The notes beneath the pieces are model-generated. The model had not been told where the DNA came from. It made no database searches and saw nothing but the letters and a program-made list of their open reading frames with translations. From NCBI GenBank assembly GCA_910586735.1, contig CAJUJW010000037.1, positions 1 through 24,670 of the forward strand: a stretch of DNA of 24,670 nt, in the 5' to 3' direction. Source of the DNA: an uncultured Oscillibacter sp. (GTDB lineage Bacteria; Bacillota; Clostridia; Oscillospirales; Oscillospiraceae). Shown one piece after another: positions 9,030 to 14,311 of the stretch (position 1 is its first letter; every line of letters begins with the position of its first letter). The position numbers and the translations under genes were made by a program.

Positions 9030-9632
9030 ATGGAACGCGTCCGGGAGGTCATCGTGGTGGAGGGCCGCTACGACCAGAACACGGTTTCCCAGGCGGTGGA
9101 CGCCACGGTGGTCACCCTGGGGGGCTTCGCCGTGTTCAACGACAGGGAGAAGCTGGCCTTCCTCCGCCGCCTGGCGGAGAAGCAGGGCCTGATTGTCCTG
9201 ACGGACAGCGACGGGGCAGGCTTTGTGCTCAGGAACTACCTGAAAGGGGCCCTGCCCAAGGACAGGGTAAAGCACGCCTATATCCCCGACGTAAAGGGCA
9301 AGGAGCGCCGGAAACGGAAGGCCGGCAAGGAGGGCAAGCTGGGGGTGGAGGGCATGTCCCCCTCCGTCCTGGTGGAAGCCCTCCGCCGGGCTGGGGCCAC
9401 CTTTGAGGACGGTTCCGCCCCGCGGGAGAGAGGGGAGGCCCTGACCAAGGCGGACCTCTTCGCCCTGGGTCTCAGCGGCGGGGAGGGCAGCGCGGAGAGG
9501 CGCCGCCGCCTCCTGAAACGCTTGGACCTGCCGGAACACCTCACCGCCAACGCCATGCTGGAGGCGCTGAACCTTCTCTACAGCCGGGAGGAGCTGGAGC
9601 GCGTCCTGGAGGAGCCGGAGAGCGGACTGTAA
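9030..9632 (+). CDS. rnmV: Ribonuclease M5 (Toprim-domain 5S rRNA maturase)
   Basis: RNase M5 cleaves precursor 5S rRNA on both sides of the mature sequence in Gram-positive bacteria; 200 residues. The Toprim core is clear: REVIVVEGRYDQNTV with the catalytic Glu at residue 11, and LIVLTDSDGAGF with Asp59 and Asp61. These are followed by the RNase M5-specific GKEGKLGVEGMS block and a C-terminal helical region. A GAGAGGAG ribosome site lies inside the holA 3' end and the two genes are 4 nt apart, so they form one unit with comEC. The frequent partner ksgA does not follow here. Confidence 0.93.
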   Translation: MERVREVIVVEGRYDQNTVSQAVDATVVTLGGFAVFNDREKLAFLRRLAEKQGLIVLTDSDGAGFVLRNYLKGALPKDRVKHAYIPDVKGKERRKRKAGKEGKLGVEGMSPSVLVEALRRAGATFEDGSAPRERGEALTKADLFALGLSGGEGSAERRRRLLKRLDLPEHLTANAMLEALNLLYSREELERVLEEPESGL

Positions 9633-9655
9633 AAGCCCCCGGGCCGTCGACAAAG

Positions 9656-9684
9656 TTCGACAGGATTCACGCACCGCCCATGAT
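9656..9684 (+). promoter_or_regulatory. Possible promoter for the DUF6514-like gene
   Basis: TTCGAC and CATGAT are 17 nt apart. An overlapping extended -10-like TGATATGCT lies at 9681-9689. The match is only moderate; the position between rnmV and the next ORF supports it. Confidence 0.3.
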
Positions 9685-9752
9685 ATGCTGAGGCCAGAAA
9701 ACGCCTGCGGCCTCCCGGAAGGGACCCGCGGGCCTGGTGAGGAGGCGGCGGA

Positions 9753-9986
9753 TTGCGCAAGCTGTTGATGGGAGAGGCTCCGTGCCTGGCGTCCCGGGCG
9801 CGGTATTACCTGCTGGAGGAGGCCGGGTCCTACGGCGTCCAGGTGGAGCTGAAGGGGGAGGAGGCGTCCGTCCCGGACCTGAGCCCCTCCCGGCGGAGGG
9901 TGGAGGCCCTGGCGGCGGCCCTGGTCCGGGGCGCGGTGACGCCGGTGGGACTGCGGGACGTGGTGGACGACTGGCTTTTGGAATAG
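9753..9986 (+). CDS. Small DUF6514-like protein
   Basis: 77 residues with no membrane segment. It resembles the uncharacterised DUF6514 proteins of Clostridia: an internal YGVQVELKGEEASVPDLS stretch and the C-terminal VTPVGLRDVVDDWLLE block, both of which I associate with that family from memory. A TTG start at 9753 is chosen because GGTGAGGAGG ends 7 nt before it; an ATG at 9768 is the alternative but lacks a well placed site. No function is known. It is the last host gene before attL, and originally the gene next to groESL. Confidence 0.7.
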   Translation: MRKLLMGEAPCLASRARYYLLEEAGSYGVQVELKGEEASVPDLSPSRRRVEALAAALVRGAVTPVGLRDVVDDWLLE

Positions 9987-10020
9987 GGGGTCCTATCCAG
10001 ACCCTGGCGCTTTCGGCAAC

Positions 10021-10036
10021 ATTTACAAATTCTTCA
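10021..10036. repeat. attL candidate (16-bp direct repeat)
   Basis: ATTTACAAATTCTTCA is identical to 22609-22624; the flanking bases differ on both sides (aac/cgc here, gga/taa at the other end). It sits about 80 nt beyond the 3' end of the integrase gene, the usual place for a tyrosine-recombinase att site. Confidence 0.8.
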
Positions 10037-10040
10037 CGCA

Positions 10041-10087
10041 AAGAACAGCCTGTAACCGTTGAATAGCAACGGCTACAGGCTGTTCTT
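10041..10087. terminator. Long stem-loop between attL and the integrase
   Basis: AAGAACAGCCTGTA pairs perfectly with TACAGGCTGTTCTT, with an inner CCGTTG/CAACGG stem and an AATAG loop. It lies downstream of the integrase on - and inside the element. The T runs on either side are short (TTCTT), so it may be a bidirectional terminator, or a structure that keeps host transcription out of the integrase gene. Confidence 0.6.
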
Positions 10088-10114
10088 GATCTAATTTCCT
10101 CTTTTATTTTCCCT

Positions 10115-11278
10115 TTAGAGTTTCATCACGTCCTTGATGAAGGTTTCCATCCTGGCGGCGCTGTCCTGCTTCATGGCCTCCGTGACGTGCCCATAAACGT
10201 CCAGAGTAAAGGCGGCGGTTGCGTGGCCCAGGTTGCCCTGTATGGTTTTGATATCGTCCCCGGCCCGGATGGAGTTCACGGCGAAGGTGTGCCGGAGGTC
10301 ATGAAAGCGGAAGTCCTCCAGCCCGACGGCGGCCCGAATGGAGGAAAATTCTTTTTCTGCGGTCTGCTGAAGCATCGGCCCGCCGTCGTCGGTGAAAATC
10401 AGGCCCCAGGGATTGGCCCAGAGCGGCCCCGCCTTCAGTTGCTGTTCCGCCTGTTTGGCTTTCTGCTTGCGCAGCGTCTGGAAGGCGGAGGCGGCGGGCA
10501 TAACGGTCCGGGGCTTCCCGCTCTTCGGCGTCGAGAACAGCGGCCCCCGGAGGAAGTCGGCGGAGAGCTGCTTGTCTACCGTGATTGTCCCCCTGTCGAA
10601 GTCAGCGGCGTCCCAGGTGAGGCCTAGGAGCTCAGAGAGGCGGAAGCCGGTAAACAGGGCCAGTGTCACCAAATGCTCTATCCTCGTCCCGGCGGCGGCC
10701 CGGATCAGCGCGGCGGCCTGTTCGTCTGTGAGCGGATGGATCTCTTTTTGCTCCGCTTTCGGAAGCACGCAGCGGGCGGCAGGATTCCTTGGTATGTAAT
10801 TCATCTCCACCGCCTTTTCCATGGCGATATGCAGGACCCGGAACAGAACGTGGACCGAAGAAGGCGCAAGGCTGTCCAGGCCGTTTATAAAATGCTGGAC
10901 GGTGTGCGGGTGCAGTTCCTCCAGGCGGACGGCCCCCAGGCCGGGGCGGATATGGTTTGTGATATAGCTTTTGTAGGCATTGGCCGTGGTGGGCTTGACG
11001 TTGCCCAGGTAATCCCGCGTCCAGGTGTCCAGCCATTGCCCCACGGTGAGCCGGGACAGGTCCGTATAGGTCCCGGAGTTGACGGCCACGGCGGCGGCCT
11101 GGAGCTTTTCCCGGACCTCCCTCTGTGTCTTGCCGGTAAAGGAACGCTGGACCTGCTTTCCCGTGCCGGGGTCCCGGCCCGTTGTAATCCGGGCCTCCCA
11201 ATAGGTATACTCTTTCCCGTCCCGCATGACGGTCTTTTTGCGGATGGTCCCGCCTCCCTTAGCTCCCTTTTTTGCCAT
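10115..11278 (-). CDS. Tyrosine-type site-specific integrase
   Basis: Phage-type tyrosine recombinase of 387 residues that integrates and excises the element. An N-terminal arm-binding-like region (YWEARITTGRDPGTGKQ) is followed by a SAM-like core-binding domain (about residues 75-165). The catalytic domain carries the full set: Arg213 (TGFRLSELLGL), Lys252 (STPKSGKPRT), His326 and Arg329 (FHDLRHTFA), His352 (NLGHATAAF) and nucleophile Tyr362 (DVYGHV). All active-site residues are present, so the protein looks functional. The ATG at 11278 gives MAKKGAKGGG; a TTG at 11311 in the same frame lies inside the leader hairpin. The gene points toward attL. Its leader has an unusual hairpin covering the ribosome site. 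Confidence 0.95.
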   Translation of the reverse strand: MAKKGAKGGGTIRKKTVMRDGKEYTYWEARITTGRDPGTGKQVQRSFTGKTQREVREKLQAAAVAVNSGTYTDLSRLTVGQWLDTWTRDYLGNVKPTTANAYKSYITNHIRPGLGAVRLEELHPHTVQHFINGLDSLAPSSVHVLFRVLHIAMEKAVEMNYIPRNPAARCVLPKAEQKEIHPLTDEQAAALIRAAAGTRIEHLVTLALFTGFRLSELLGLTWDAADFDRGTITVDKQLSADFLRGPLFSTPKSGKPRTVMPAASAFQTLRKQKAKQAEQQLKAGPLWANPWGLIFTDDGGPMLQQTAEKEFSSIRAAVGLEDFRFHDLRHTFAVNSIRAGDDIKTIQGNLGHATAAFTLDVYGHVTEAMKQDSAARMETFIKDVMKL

Positions 11279-11282
11279 AAAA

Positions 11283-11330
11283 AACACCTGTCCTTTCAAA
11301 AATGGTTGCAATGAACCAAGGACAGGTGTT
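11283..11330 (-). promoter_or_regulatory. Integrase leader inverted repeat covering the ribosome site
   Basis: A perfect 13-bp inverted repeat (AACACCTGTCCTT at 11283-11295, its complement at 11318-11330) with a 22-nt loop. In the integrase mRNA the 3' arm contains the AGGACAGGTG ribosome-site region and is followed at once by six U residues and the AUG. It can therefore be read as an SD-sequestering hairpin or as an intrinsic terminator ending at the start codon; as DNA it could also bind a dimeric regulator. Confidence 0.65.
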
Positions 11331-11335
11331 ATAAT
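11306..11335 (+). promoter_or_regulatory. Divergent promoter facing away from the integrase
   Basis: TTGCAA, an 18-nt spacer, then a perfect TATAAT. The -10 overlaps the distal arm of the integrase leader repeat, so any factor binding the repeat would also affect this promoter. No ORF follows; the next signal is a terminator at 11388-11422. Confidence 0.55.
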
Positions 11336-11341
11336 AACGCT

Positions 11342-11422
11342 GTTCTAGGGCGCTATTATCGGGCCTGTCCCGGTCATAGTTCCGAAGCCGTCCAGGGGTT
11401 GCCGCCCCTGGACGGTTTCTTT
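11342..11422 (+). ncRNA. Candidate small RNA of about 80 nt, divergent from the integrase
   Basis: The span between the promoter at 11306-11335 and the terminator at 11388-11422 holds no ORF with a ribosome site. It contains a short CGGG-cctgt-CCCG hairpin and ends in the terminator stem. It is predicted from position alone; it could instead be a leader whose gene has been lost. Confidence 0.35.
11388..11422 (+). terminator. Intrinsic terminator of the divergent transcript
   Basis: CCGTCCAGGGG, loop TTGCCG, CCCCTGGACGG, then TTTCTTT. The 11-bp perfect GC-rich stem is followed by T residues only on the + side. Confidence 0.85.
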
Positions 11423-11428
11423 ATGCGC

Positions 11429-11529
11429 AACTTCGCAGACGCTTGCGAATTTGCGGTTACTTCCCAAATTCGTCAGCGCTGACGAATTTCCCGGTATTCA
11501 TCCAAATCCGCAAGCGCTTGCGGATTTGG
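11429..11529. repeat. Three 24-bp palindromes of the AAAT...ATTT family
   Basis: Copy 1 (11429-11452) is imperfect. Copy 2 (11466-11489) is perfect, with arm AAATTCGTCAGC. Copy 3 (11504-11527, extended by CC/GG to 11502-11529) is perfect, with arm AAATCCGCAAGC. All lie between the small-RNA terminator and the end of the zeta gene, with no ORF. The shared plan is AAAT, four variable bases, a core usually AGCGCT, four complementary bases, ATTT. Confidence 0.85.
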
Positions 11530-11597
11530 TCCCGCCCGACCGGCTTTAAAATTCGATGGGGGGGCAAATTTGAAAAACGACCGCGCGGACGGATTTG

Positions 11598-11621
11598 AAA
11601 TCGGAAAGCGCTTTCCGATTT
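11598..11621. repeat. 24-bp palindrome abutting the zeta-gene stop
   Basis: Perfect palindrome with arm AAATCGGAAAGC, starting 2 nt beyond the stop codon of the gene on -. It probably acts as the 3' hairpin of that mRNA as well as being a member of the dispersed family. Confidence 0.85.
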
Positions 11622-11623
11622 GC

Positions 11624-12199
11624 CTACCGCTCCGGCTCCTCCCCCTTCAGGTACTCCGCAAGCTCCACGATCCAGCGGGGGCGGTGGTCTCCCTCCAGAA
11701 TCAGCTCCCCGTTCCGGTAGGCCGCCACTTCCACAAAGCCGTTGTCGTTGTCATAAAAGGCGGCCTCATCGCAGAAGGGCAGGACGGCCCGCAGGGCCTC
11801 CCAGCGGCCCGCAAAGCGCCGCTCTACGTCCGCCTCGCCGATATCGTGCCCGCCGCGGGCAACCCGGTTGGCGATGCGCCGCTTGCTCTCCTCCGCCGTA
11901 TCGAGGCCGACGTAGTAGAGCCGGATGTAATAGCCCGCCTCCTTGGCCCGCTTGGCGGCGGCCTTCGGGCGGTGGCCGGAGAGGGTGGTTTCCTGGGTGA
12001 AGCTCACGCCGTCCCGGATGCAGTCCTCCATAATGCGGATTGCCCGCTTGCCGCCCTCCAGAGCCTTCCCGCCCATTTGGGCGGTGATCTTGTCCACGTC
12101 GACAATGACCCCCAGGTCCGTTGTCCGGCTCTTGAGTACGCCGGTGAAGCTGCTTTTTCCGACGCCGTTGACGCCGCCGACTATCGTGTAAATCTTCAT
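11624..12199 (-). CDS. Zeta-toxin-like P-loop kinase
   Basis: 191 residues with a Walker A motif at the N-terminus (MKIYTIVGGVNGVGKSSF) followed by VIVDVDKI, the pattern of zeta toxin and related ATP/GTP-dependent small-molecule kinases. Known zeta toxins phosphorylate UDP-N-acetylglucosamine and block peptidoglycan synthesis. The TLSGHRPKAAAKRAKEAGYYIRLYYVG stretch (written here as TLSGHRPKAAAKRAKEAG and YYIRLYYVG) fits the middle of that fold. The ATG at 12199 has AGGAGG 4 nt upstream. No epsilon-like antitoxin gene lies beside it, so it may be a solitary toxin, be neutralised in trans, or be a non-toxic kinase. 24-bp palindromes lie in its leader and at its stop. Confidence 0.8.
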   Translation of the reverse strand: MKIYTIVGGVNGVGKSSFTGVLKSRTTDLGVIVDVDKITAQMGGKALEGGKRAIRIMEDCIRDGVSFTQETTLSGHRPKAAAKRAKEAGYYIRLYYVGLDTAEESKRRIANRVARGGHDIGEADVERRFAGRWEALRAVLPFCDEAAFYDNDNGFVEVAAYRNGELILEGDHRPRWIVELAEYLKGEEPER

Positions 12200-12227
12200 G
12201 CTTCCTCCTGAGCGTTTGGTGTCGCTC

Positions 12228-12251
12228 AAATACGAACGCGCTTTCGTATTT
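12228..12251. repeat. 24-bp palindrome upstream of the zeta gene
   Basis: Arms AAATACGAACGC / GCTTTCGTATTT, one mismatched pair. It lies in the 5' leader of the zeta-like gene, about 29 nt before its ATG. Confidence 0.8.
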
Positions 12252-12310
12252 CAAACAACTCGGCCAAATCCCGCGCCGGTGCGGGGGTTGGTTTCGTTTG
12301 CGGTCCCTAC

Positions 12311-12334
12311 AAATCCGCAACCGGTTGCGGATTT
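12311..12334. repeat. 24-bp palindrome
   Basis: Perfect, arm AAATCCGCAACC with core ACCGGT instead of AGCGCT; both halves of the core changed together. It lies between the zeta gene and the type I toxin promoter. Confidence 0.85.
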
Positions 12335-12363
12335 CCCCGCAGCGCCGCCCCAGCCCCCGGCCA

Positions 12364-12382
12364 TGTGTCCAAGTTGGACACA
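12364..12382. repeat. 19-bp palindrome TGTGTCCAAGTTGGACACA, copy 1
   Basis: Perfect 9-bp arms around a single central base. It lies 16 nt upstream of the -35 of the type I toxin promoter. Confidence 0.85.
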
Positions 12383-12397
12383 ACCGGAAAACCCGGC

Positions 12398-12426
12398 TTG
12401 CGCTTTTTGTCGAAGTGTGGTATGGT
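12398..12426 (+). promoter_or_regulatory. Promoter of the type I toxin mRNA
   Basis: TTGCGC, exact 17-nt spacer, TATGGT. It lies about 90 nt upstream of the toxin ATG. The long leader can fold: AGGGGGCA pairs with TGCCCCCT at about 12471-12491, and that CCCCCT could alternatively pair with the AGGGGGG ribosome site, suggesting SD sequestration. Confidence 0.6.
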
Positions 12427-12516
12427 CTCCTTGGCGCTGCCATTGACGGTGGATGGTTGGCCCCTCGACAGGGGGCAGCTTCTTGCCCCCTGATCTTCGG
12501 AAAGGGGGGCTGCCCT

Positions 12517-12603
12517 ATGATCACATATTCAGAGCTGTTCCAGTTCTGCCTTGTCATCATCGGGCTTTGCGGCCTGTTCATTCAGGTATACAAAAAGAAG
12601 TAA
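12517..12603 (+). CDS. Holin-like type I toxin peptide (28 aa)
   Basis: A 28-residue peptide: polar start MITYSELFQF, one hydrophobic helix CLVIIGLCGLFIQV, and basic end YKKK. This is the layout of the putative holin-like toxin family of Firmicutes, whose members begin M-x-TY-x-x-L and insert in the membrane. AAAGGGGGG lies 8 nt before the ATG. A bidirectional terminator covers the stop codon, and a consensus promoter on the opposite strand downstream would make an antisense RNA, completing a type I toxin-antitoxin locus as in txpA/ratA. It sits in the element beside the zeta gene and probably stabilises it. Confidence 0.82.
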   Translation: MITYSELFQFCLVIIGLCGLFIQVYKKK

Positions 12604-12635
12604 CCGCCCCAGGCTCCAACCAAGGCGGTTACTCT
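12591..12635. terminator. Bidirectional terminator at the toxin stop codon
   Basis: TAACCGCC (starting with the toxin stop codon) pairs with GGCGGTTA at 12624-12631. On - the stem is followed by CTTCTTTTTG, ending the antisense RNA; on + it is followed by CTCTTTT. Confidence 0.75.
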
Positions 12636-12713
12636 TTTGAGTAAATAGCTTTTGGGGCTGACCGTCTGCCGGCTCCGCCCGGCCTCTCAAGGGATTGCCT
12701 TCCCTTGGGGGCT
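12591..12713 (-). ncRNA. Antisense RNA antitoxin of the type I system
   Basis: About 120 nt from the predicted start downstream of the -10 at 12720-12725 to the T run at 12592-12596. It is fully complementary to the 3' end and 3' untranslated region of the toxin mRNA. It is predicted from the promoter, terminator and position; no transcript data were available. Confidence 0.7.
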
Positions 12714-12719
12714 GTTTTT
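12686..12719 (+). terminator. Second terminator of the toxin mRNA
   Basis: CTCAAGGG pairs with CCCTTGGG around an 8-nt loop, and GGCTG leads to a run of five T residues. A toxin mRNA reading through the first hairpin would end here and overlap the whole antisense RNA. Confidence 0.6.
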
Positions 12720-12748
12720 AGTATAACCGCCCTATATTGATTTGTCAA
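12720..12748 (-). promoter_or_regulatory. Consensus promoter of the antisense RNA
   Basis: On -, TTGACA (12748-12743), exactly 17 nt, then TATACT (12725-12720). It is among the strongest sigma-A promoters in the window, as expected when an antitoxin RNA must be in excess. Confidence 0.85.
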
Positions 12749-12749
12749 G

Positions 12750-12780
12750 CCGCTTCCGCTCCCGGAAGCGGTCTTGTTTT
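12750..12780 (+). terminator. Terminator-like hairpin downstream of the toxin locus
   Basis: CCGCTTCCG, loop CTCC, CGGAAGCGG, then TCTTGTTTT. The 9-bp stem probably isolates the toxin locus from the convergent repressor gene. Confidence 0.65.
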
Positions 12781-12808
12781 ACCGCTTTCGCTTGTTCGCA
12801 GTCCGTCC

Positions 12809-12832
12809 AAATCCGACAGCGCTACCGGATTT
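12809..12832. repeat. 24-bp palindrome, diverged copy
   Basis: Outer AAATCCG/CGGATTT and core AGCGCT are kept, while two inner positions no longer pair. It lies 28 nt beyond the stop of the repressor gene on - and is the last member of the cluster. Confidence 0.7.
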
Positions 12833-12859
12833 GCCTATGGTTTCAAAGCTAGGGCTTCT

Positions 12860-13444
12860 TCATACCATGCCACTGGAGCCGCTGGAAGATTCTCCGCCCT
12901 CTACATTACTATCCTTTCCCCTTTCTTCCTTGGTTTGCTTCATATATTCCACAAACTTTTCCAATTTTTGTAAATCTTCGCTAATTCGTGCATGGTCTCT
13001 TTCTAGTGCCTTTTGTAACAAATTGGACGCATTAAATTCCGCATAGGCTACCATGGAATCACGAAATTGTTCATATTCTTCCTTAGTAATCGGAGCATGC
13101 CCAATATCACTATTGTGCAAATAAATGTTTGATTTATAGCCGGGCCACGCTTGGATTTCAAAGCCAAGACTCCTTATAAATTTTCGGAAATCCGCATCAA
13201 CTGGCGGTATATCATCCGGTTTCTTACACCAACCAAGAATCCAATCGGCAGACGTTTGCAATGCACTTGCTAACATTCCTAGTTTTTGTAATGGTATATT
13301 ACGGATAGAACCAGATTCGTAACGTTGTAATGTCGACTTGCTCATATCGGTCATATCCGCCACATCTTGCAGACTCAAATTCAGCTCTGTCCGCCGTTGT
13401 TTAATACGCTGGGCAATTGCTCTATATTCCTCTGGCTGCTTCAT
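12860..13444 (-). CDS. XRE-family phage repressor (cI-like)
   Basis: 194 residues. An N-terminal helix-turn-helix of XRE type (about residues 8-65: IAQRIKQRRTELNLSLQDVA, MTDMSKSTLQRYESGSIRNI) is followed by a region that is not an S24 peptidase, so RecA-triggered self-cleavage is not predicted; a charged C-terminal coiled stretch ends the protein. The ATG at 13444 has AAGGGGGA upstream. It faces the cro-like gene across a 159-nt divergent region with two consensus promoters and repeated operator motifs, the layout of a lysogeny switch. The gene is much more AT-rich than the early genes and the host. Confidence 0.85.
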   Translation of the reverse strand: MKQPEEYRAIAQRIKQRRTELNLSLQDVADMTDMSKSTLQRYESGSIRNIPLQKLGMLASALQTSADWILGWCKKPDDIPPVDADFRKFIRSLGFEIQAWPGYKSNIYLHNSDIGHAPITKEEYEQFRDSMVAYAEFNASNLLQKALERDHARISEDLQKLEKFVEYMKQTKEERGKDSNVEGGESSSGSSGMV

Positions 13445-13475
13445 GGTGTCCCCCTTAACGTCTTTGTTTTTTACT

Positions 13476-13504
13476 AGTATAACCCATTTGGCCCAAATAA
13501 TCAA
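13476..13504 (-). promoter_or_regulatory. Repressor promoter
   Basis: On -, TTGATT (13504-13499), 17 nt, TATACT (13481-13476). The spacer contains the near-palindrome ATTTGGCCCAAAT (13485-13497), so the repressor can probably control its own gene. Confidence 0.75.
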
Positions 13505-13505
13505 C
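13485..13505. promoter_or_regulatory. Operator candidate in the repressor promoter
   Basis: ATTTGGCCCAAAT plus the motif CCCAAATAATCAAC, a variant of the CCCAAATWTGCAACG motif found three more times nearby. It occupies the -35 and spacer of the repressor promoter. Confidence 0.5.
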
Positions 13506-13519
13506 ATAAATTTTAATAT

Positions 13520-13534
13520 CGTTGCAAATTTGGG
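13520..13534. promoter_or_regulatory. Operator O2
   Basis: CGTTGCAAATTTGGG directly abuts the -35 of the cro-like promoter. It matches the reverse complement of the copy at 13574-13588 in 14 of 15 positions. Confidence 0.65.
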
Positions 13535-13563
13535 TTGACTTTCTTTGCCGTATCTGCTAATAT
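13535..13563 (+). promoter_or_regulatory. Early promoter driving the cro-like gene
   Basis: TTGACT, 17 nt, TAATAT. It is bracketed by inverted operator copies at 13520-13534 and 13574-13588, a position suited to repression or looping by the cI-like protein. Confidence 0.8.
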
Positions 13564-13573
13564 TACGAAAAGT

Positions 13574-13588
13574 CCCAAATATGCAACG
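13574..13588. promoter_or_regulatory. Operator O3
   Basis: CCCAAATATGCAACG, just downstream of the -10 at the expected transcript start. It is the inverted partner of O2. Confidence 0.65.
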
Positions 13589-13603
13589 AGAGGAGGCGCA
13601 ATA

Positions 13604-13792
13604 ATGAATACTAATAAGATTAAGGCCAAAATTGTAGAATGTGGTTTAACACAGCGAGAAGTAGCTGAAATTATTGGAATTTCTGCAAACTCGTTCAGCA
13701 GAAAATTGCACGGAAAGAGGGACTTTTTACTTTCTGAAGTAATCGCCCTTTGTTCAGTGTTGGAGTTTGATAATCCAGAAGAAATTTTTTAG
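13604..13792 (+). CDS. Cro-like small HTH protein
   Basis: 62 residues consisting of one helix-turn-helix domain: KAKIVECGLTQREVAEIIGI then SANSFSRKLHGKRDF. The small single-domain form, the position opposite the repressor and the shared operator region mark it as the Cro-type antagonist that would shut off the repressor during lytic growth. The ATG at 13604 has AGAGGAGG 6 nt upstream; an in-frame extension upstream runs through the promoter and is not credible. It is AT-rich like the repressor gene. Confidence 0.85.
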   Translation: MNTNKIKAKIVECGLTQREVAEIIGISANSFSRKLHGKRDFLLSEVIALCSVLEFDNPEEIF

Positions 13793-13801
13793 GCGAAAAA
13801 T

Positions 13802-13815
13802 CCCATATACGCAAC
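13802..13815. promoter_or_regulatory. Diverged operator-like copy after cro
   Basis: CCCATATACGCAAC, a diverged form of CCCAAATWTGCAACG, lies 9 nt after the cro-like stop and before the next gene. It may be a further repressor site. Confidence 0.4.
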
Positions 13816-13860
13816 AACAAAAAACCGGAGCGGCCCAGCGCGTAAGGAGGTGGCAAACGA

Positions 13861-14061
13861 ATGGACACGGACAGCGAGGCGATTCTGAAGGACGTGGAAA
13901 ATCGCGATAAGCGAAAAATCGTTCTAAAGAATATCGCCTTTGCGCTGCTGGAACAGTGCAAAGGCGAAAACCTGACGATAAAAGAGCTTGAATCGGTTTT
14001 AGAAACCGTCAGGTACTATTCTGCGGAAACTACTCTCCGCGACGGATTAAGGCTTCAATGA
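13861..14061 (+). CDS. Small phage protein of unknown function (66 aa)
   Basis: 66 residues, charged and mostly helical: RDKRKIVLKNIAFALLEQC, then LTIKELESVLETVRYYSAET, which could be a short amphipathic helix pair. The ATG is preceded by AAGGAGGTGG at 8 nt, so translation is well supported. It follows cro on the same strand and its last 15 nt overlap the 3' end of the gene on -. I do not recognise a family. Confidence 0.75.
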   Translation: MDTDSEAILKDVENRDKRKIVLKNIAFALLEQCKGENLTIKELESVLETVRYYSAETTLRDGLRLQ

Positions 14062-14211
14062 ACTCGTCGGAACGATTGCGGAAAAACCATAAGCGGCGCA
14101 GTAGTCCTCCAGCATCTTTTGAAGCTGAATTTGCGGCCTCTCGGTATCAACAACCTGCTGGGAAACCGCAAACGCCGTGGCTAAATCCTGGGCCATTTTC
14201 TCATGATCCAT
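14047..14211 (-). CDS. Small protein of unknown function (54 aa), antisense to the early genes
   Basis: 54 residues beginning MDHEKMAQDLATAFAVSQQ, predicted mostly helical with no membrane segment. The ATG at 14211 has a near-perfect AAAGGAGGTGG site 4 nt upstream, and a promoter with 17-nt spacing lies just above it, so this is a real gene and not a shadow. It is the only - gene between cro and the end of the element, and converges on the 66-aa gene with a 15-nt overlap. Its function is unknown; its own promoter would allow expression in the integrated state. Confidence 0.7.
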   Translation of the reverse strand: MDHEKMAQDLATAFAVSQQVVDTERPQIQLQKMLEDYCAAYGFSAIVPTSSLKP

Positions 14212-14236
14212 AAACCCACCTCCTTTCTCCGCCCAC

Positions 14237-14265
14237 ATTCTACCACGGGGTAGGGGGAGGGACAA
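14237..14265 (-). promoter_or_regulatory. Promoter of the 54-aa gene on -
   Basis: On -, TTGTCC (14265-14260), 17 nt, TAGAAT (14242-14237), about 25 nt above the start codon. Confidence 0.65.
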
Positions 14266-14311
14266 GAGGAAAGGAGGGCCAGCGCCGCACCCTGACCGGG
14301 CGCGTAAAAAA

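Noticed and set aside
10021..10036. Integration into a tRNA gene
   Set aside because: No cloverleaf-forming sequence is visible at either end; the repeat is AT-rich and intergenic.
12200..12360. Epsilon-like antitoxin gene upstream of the zeta gene
   Set aside because: No frame on - with a ribosome site; the interval is filled by palindromes and hairpins.
11766..12581. 271-codon frame on - overlapping the zeta gene
   Set aside because: It crosses palindromes and the toxin promoter, is out of frame with the clearly recognisable zeta-like protein, and has no ribosome site.
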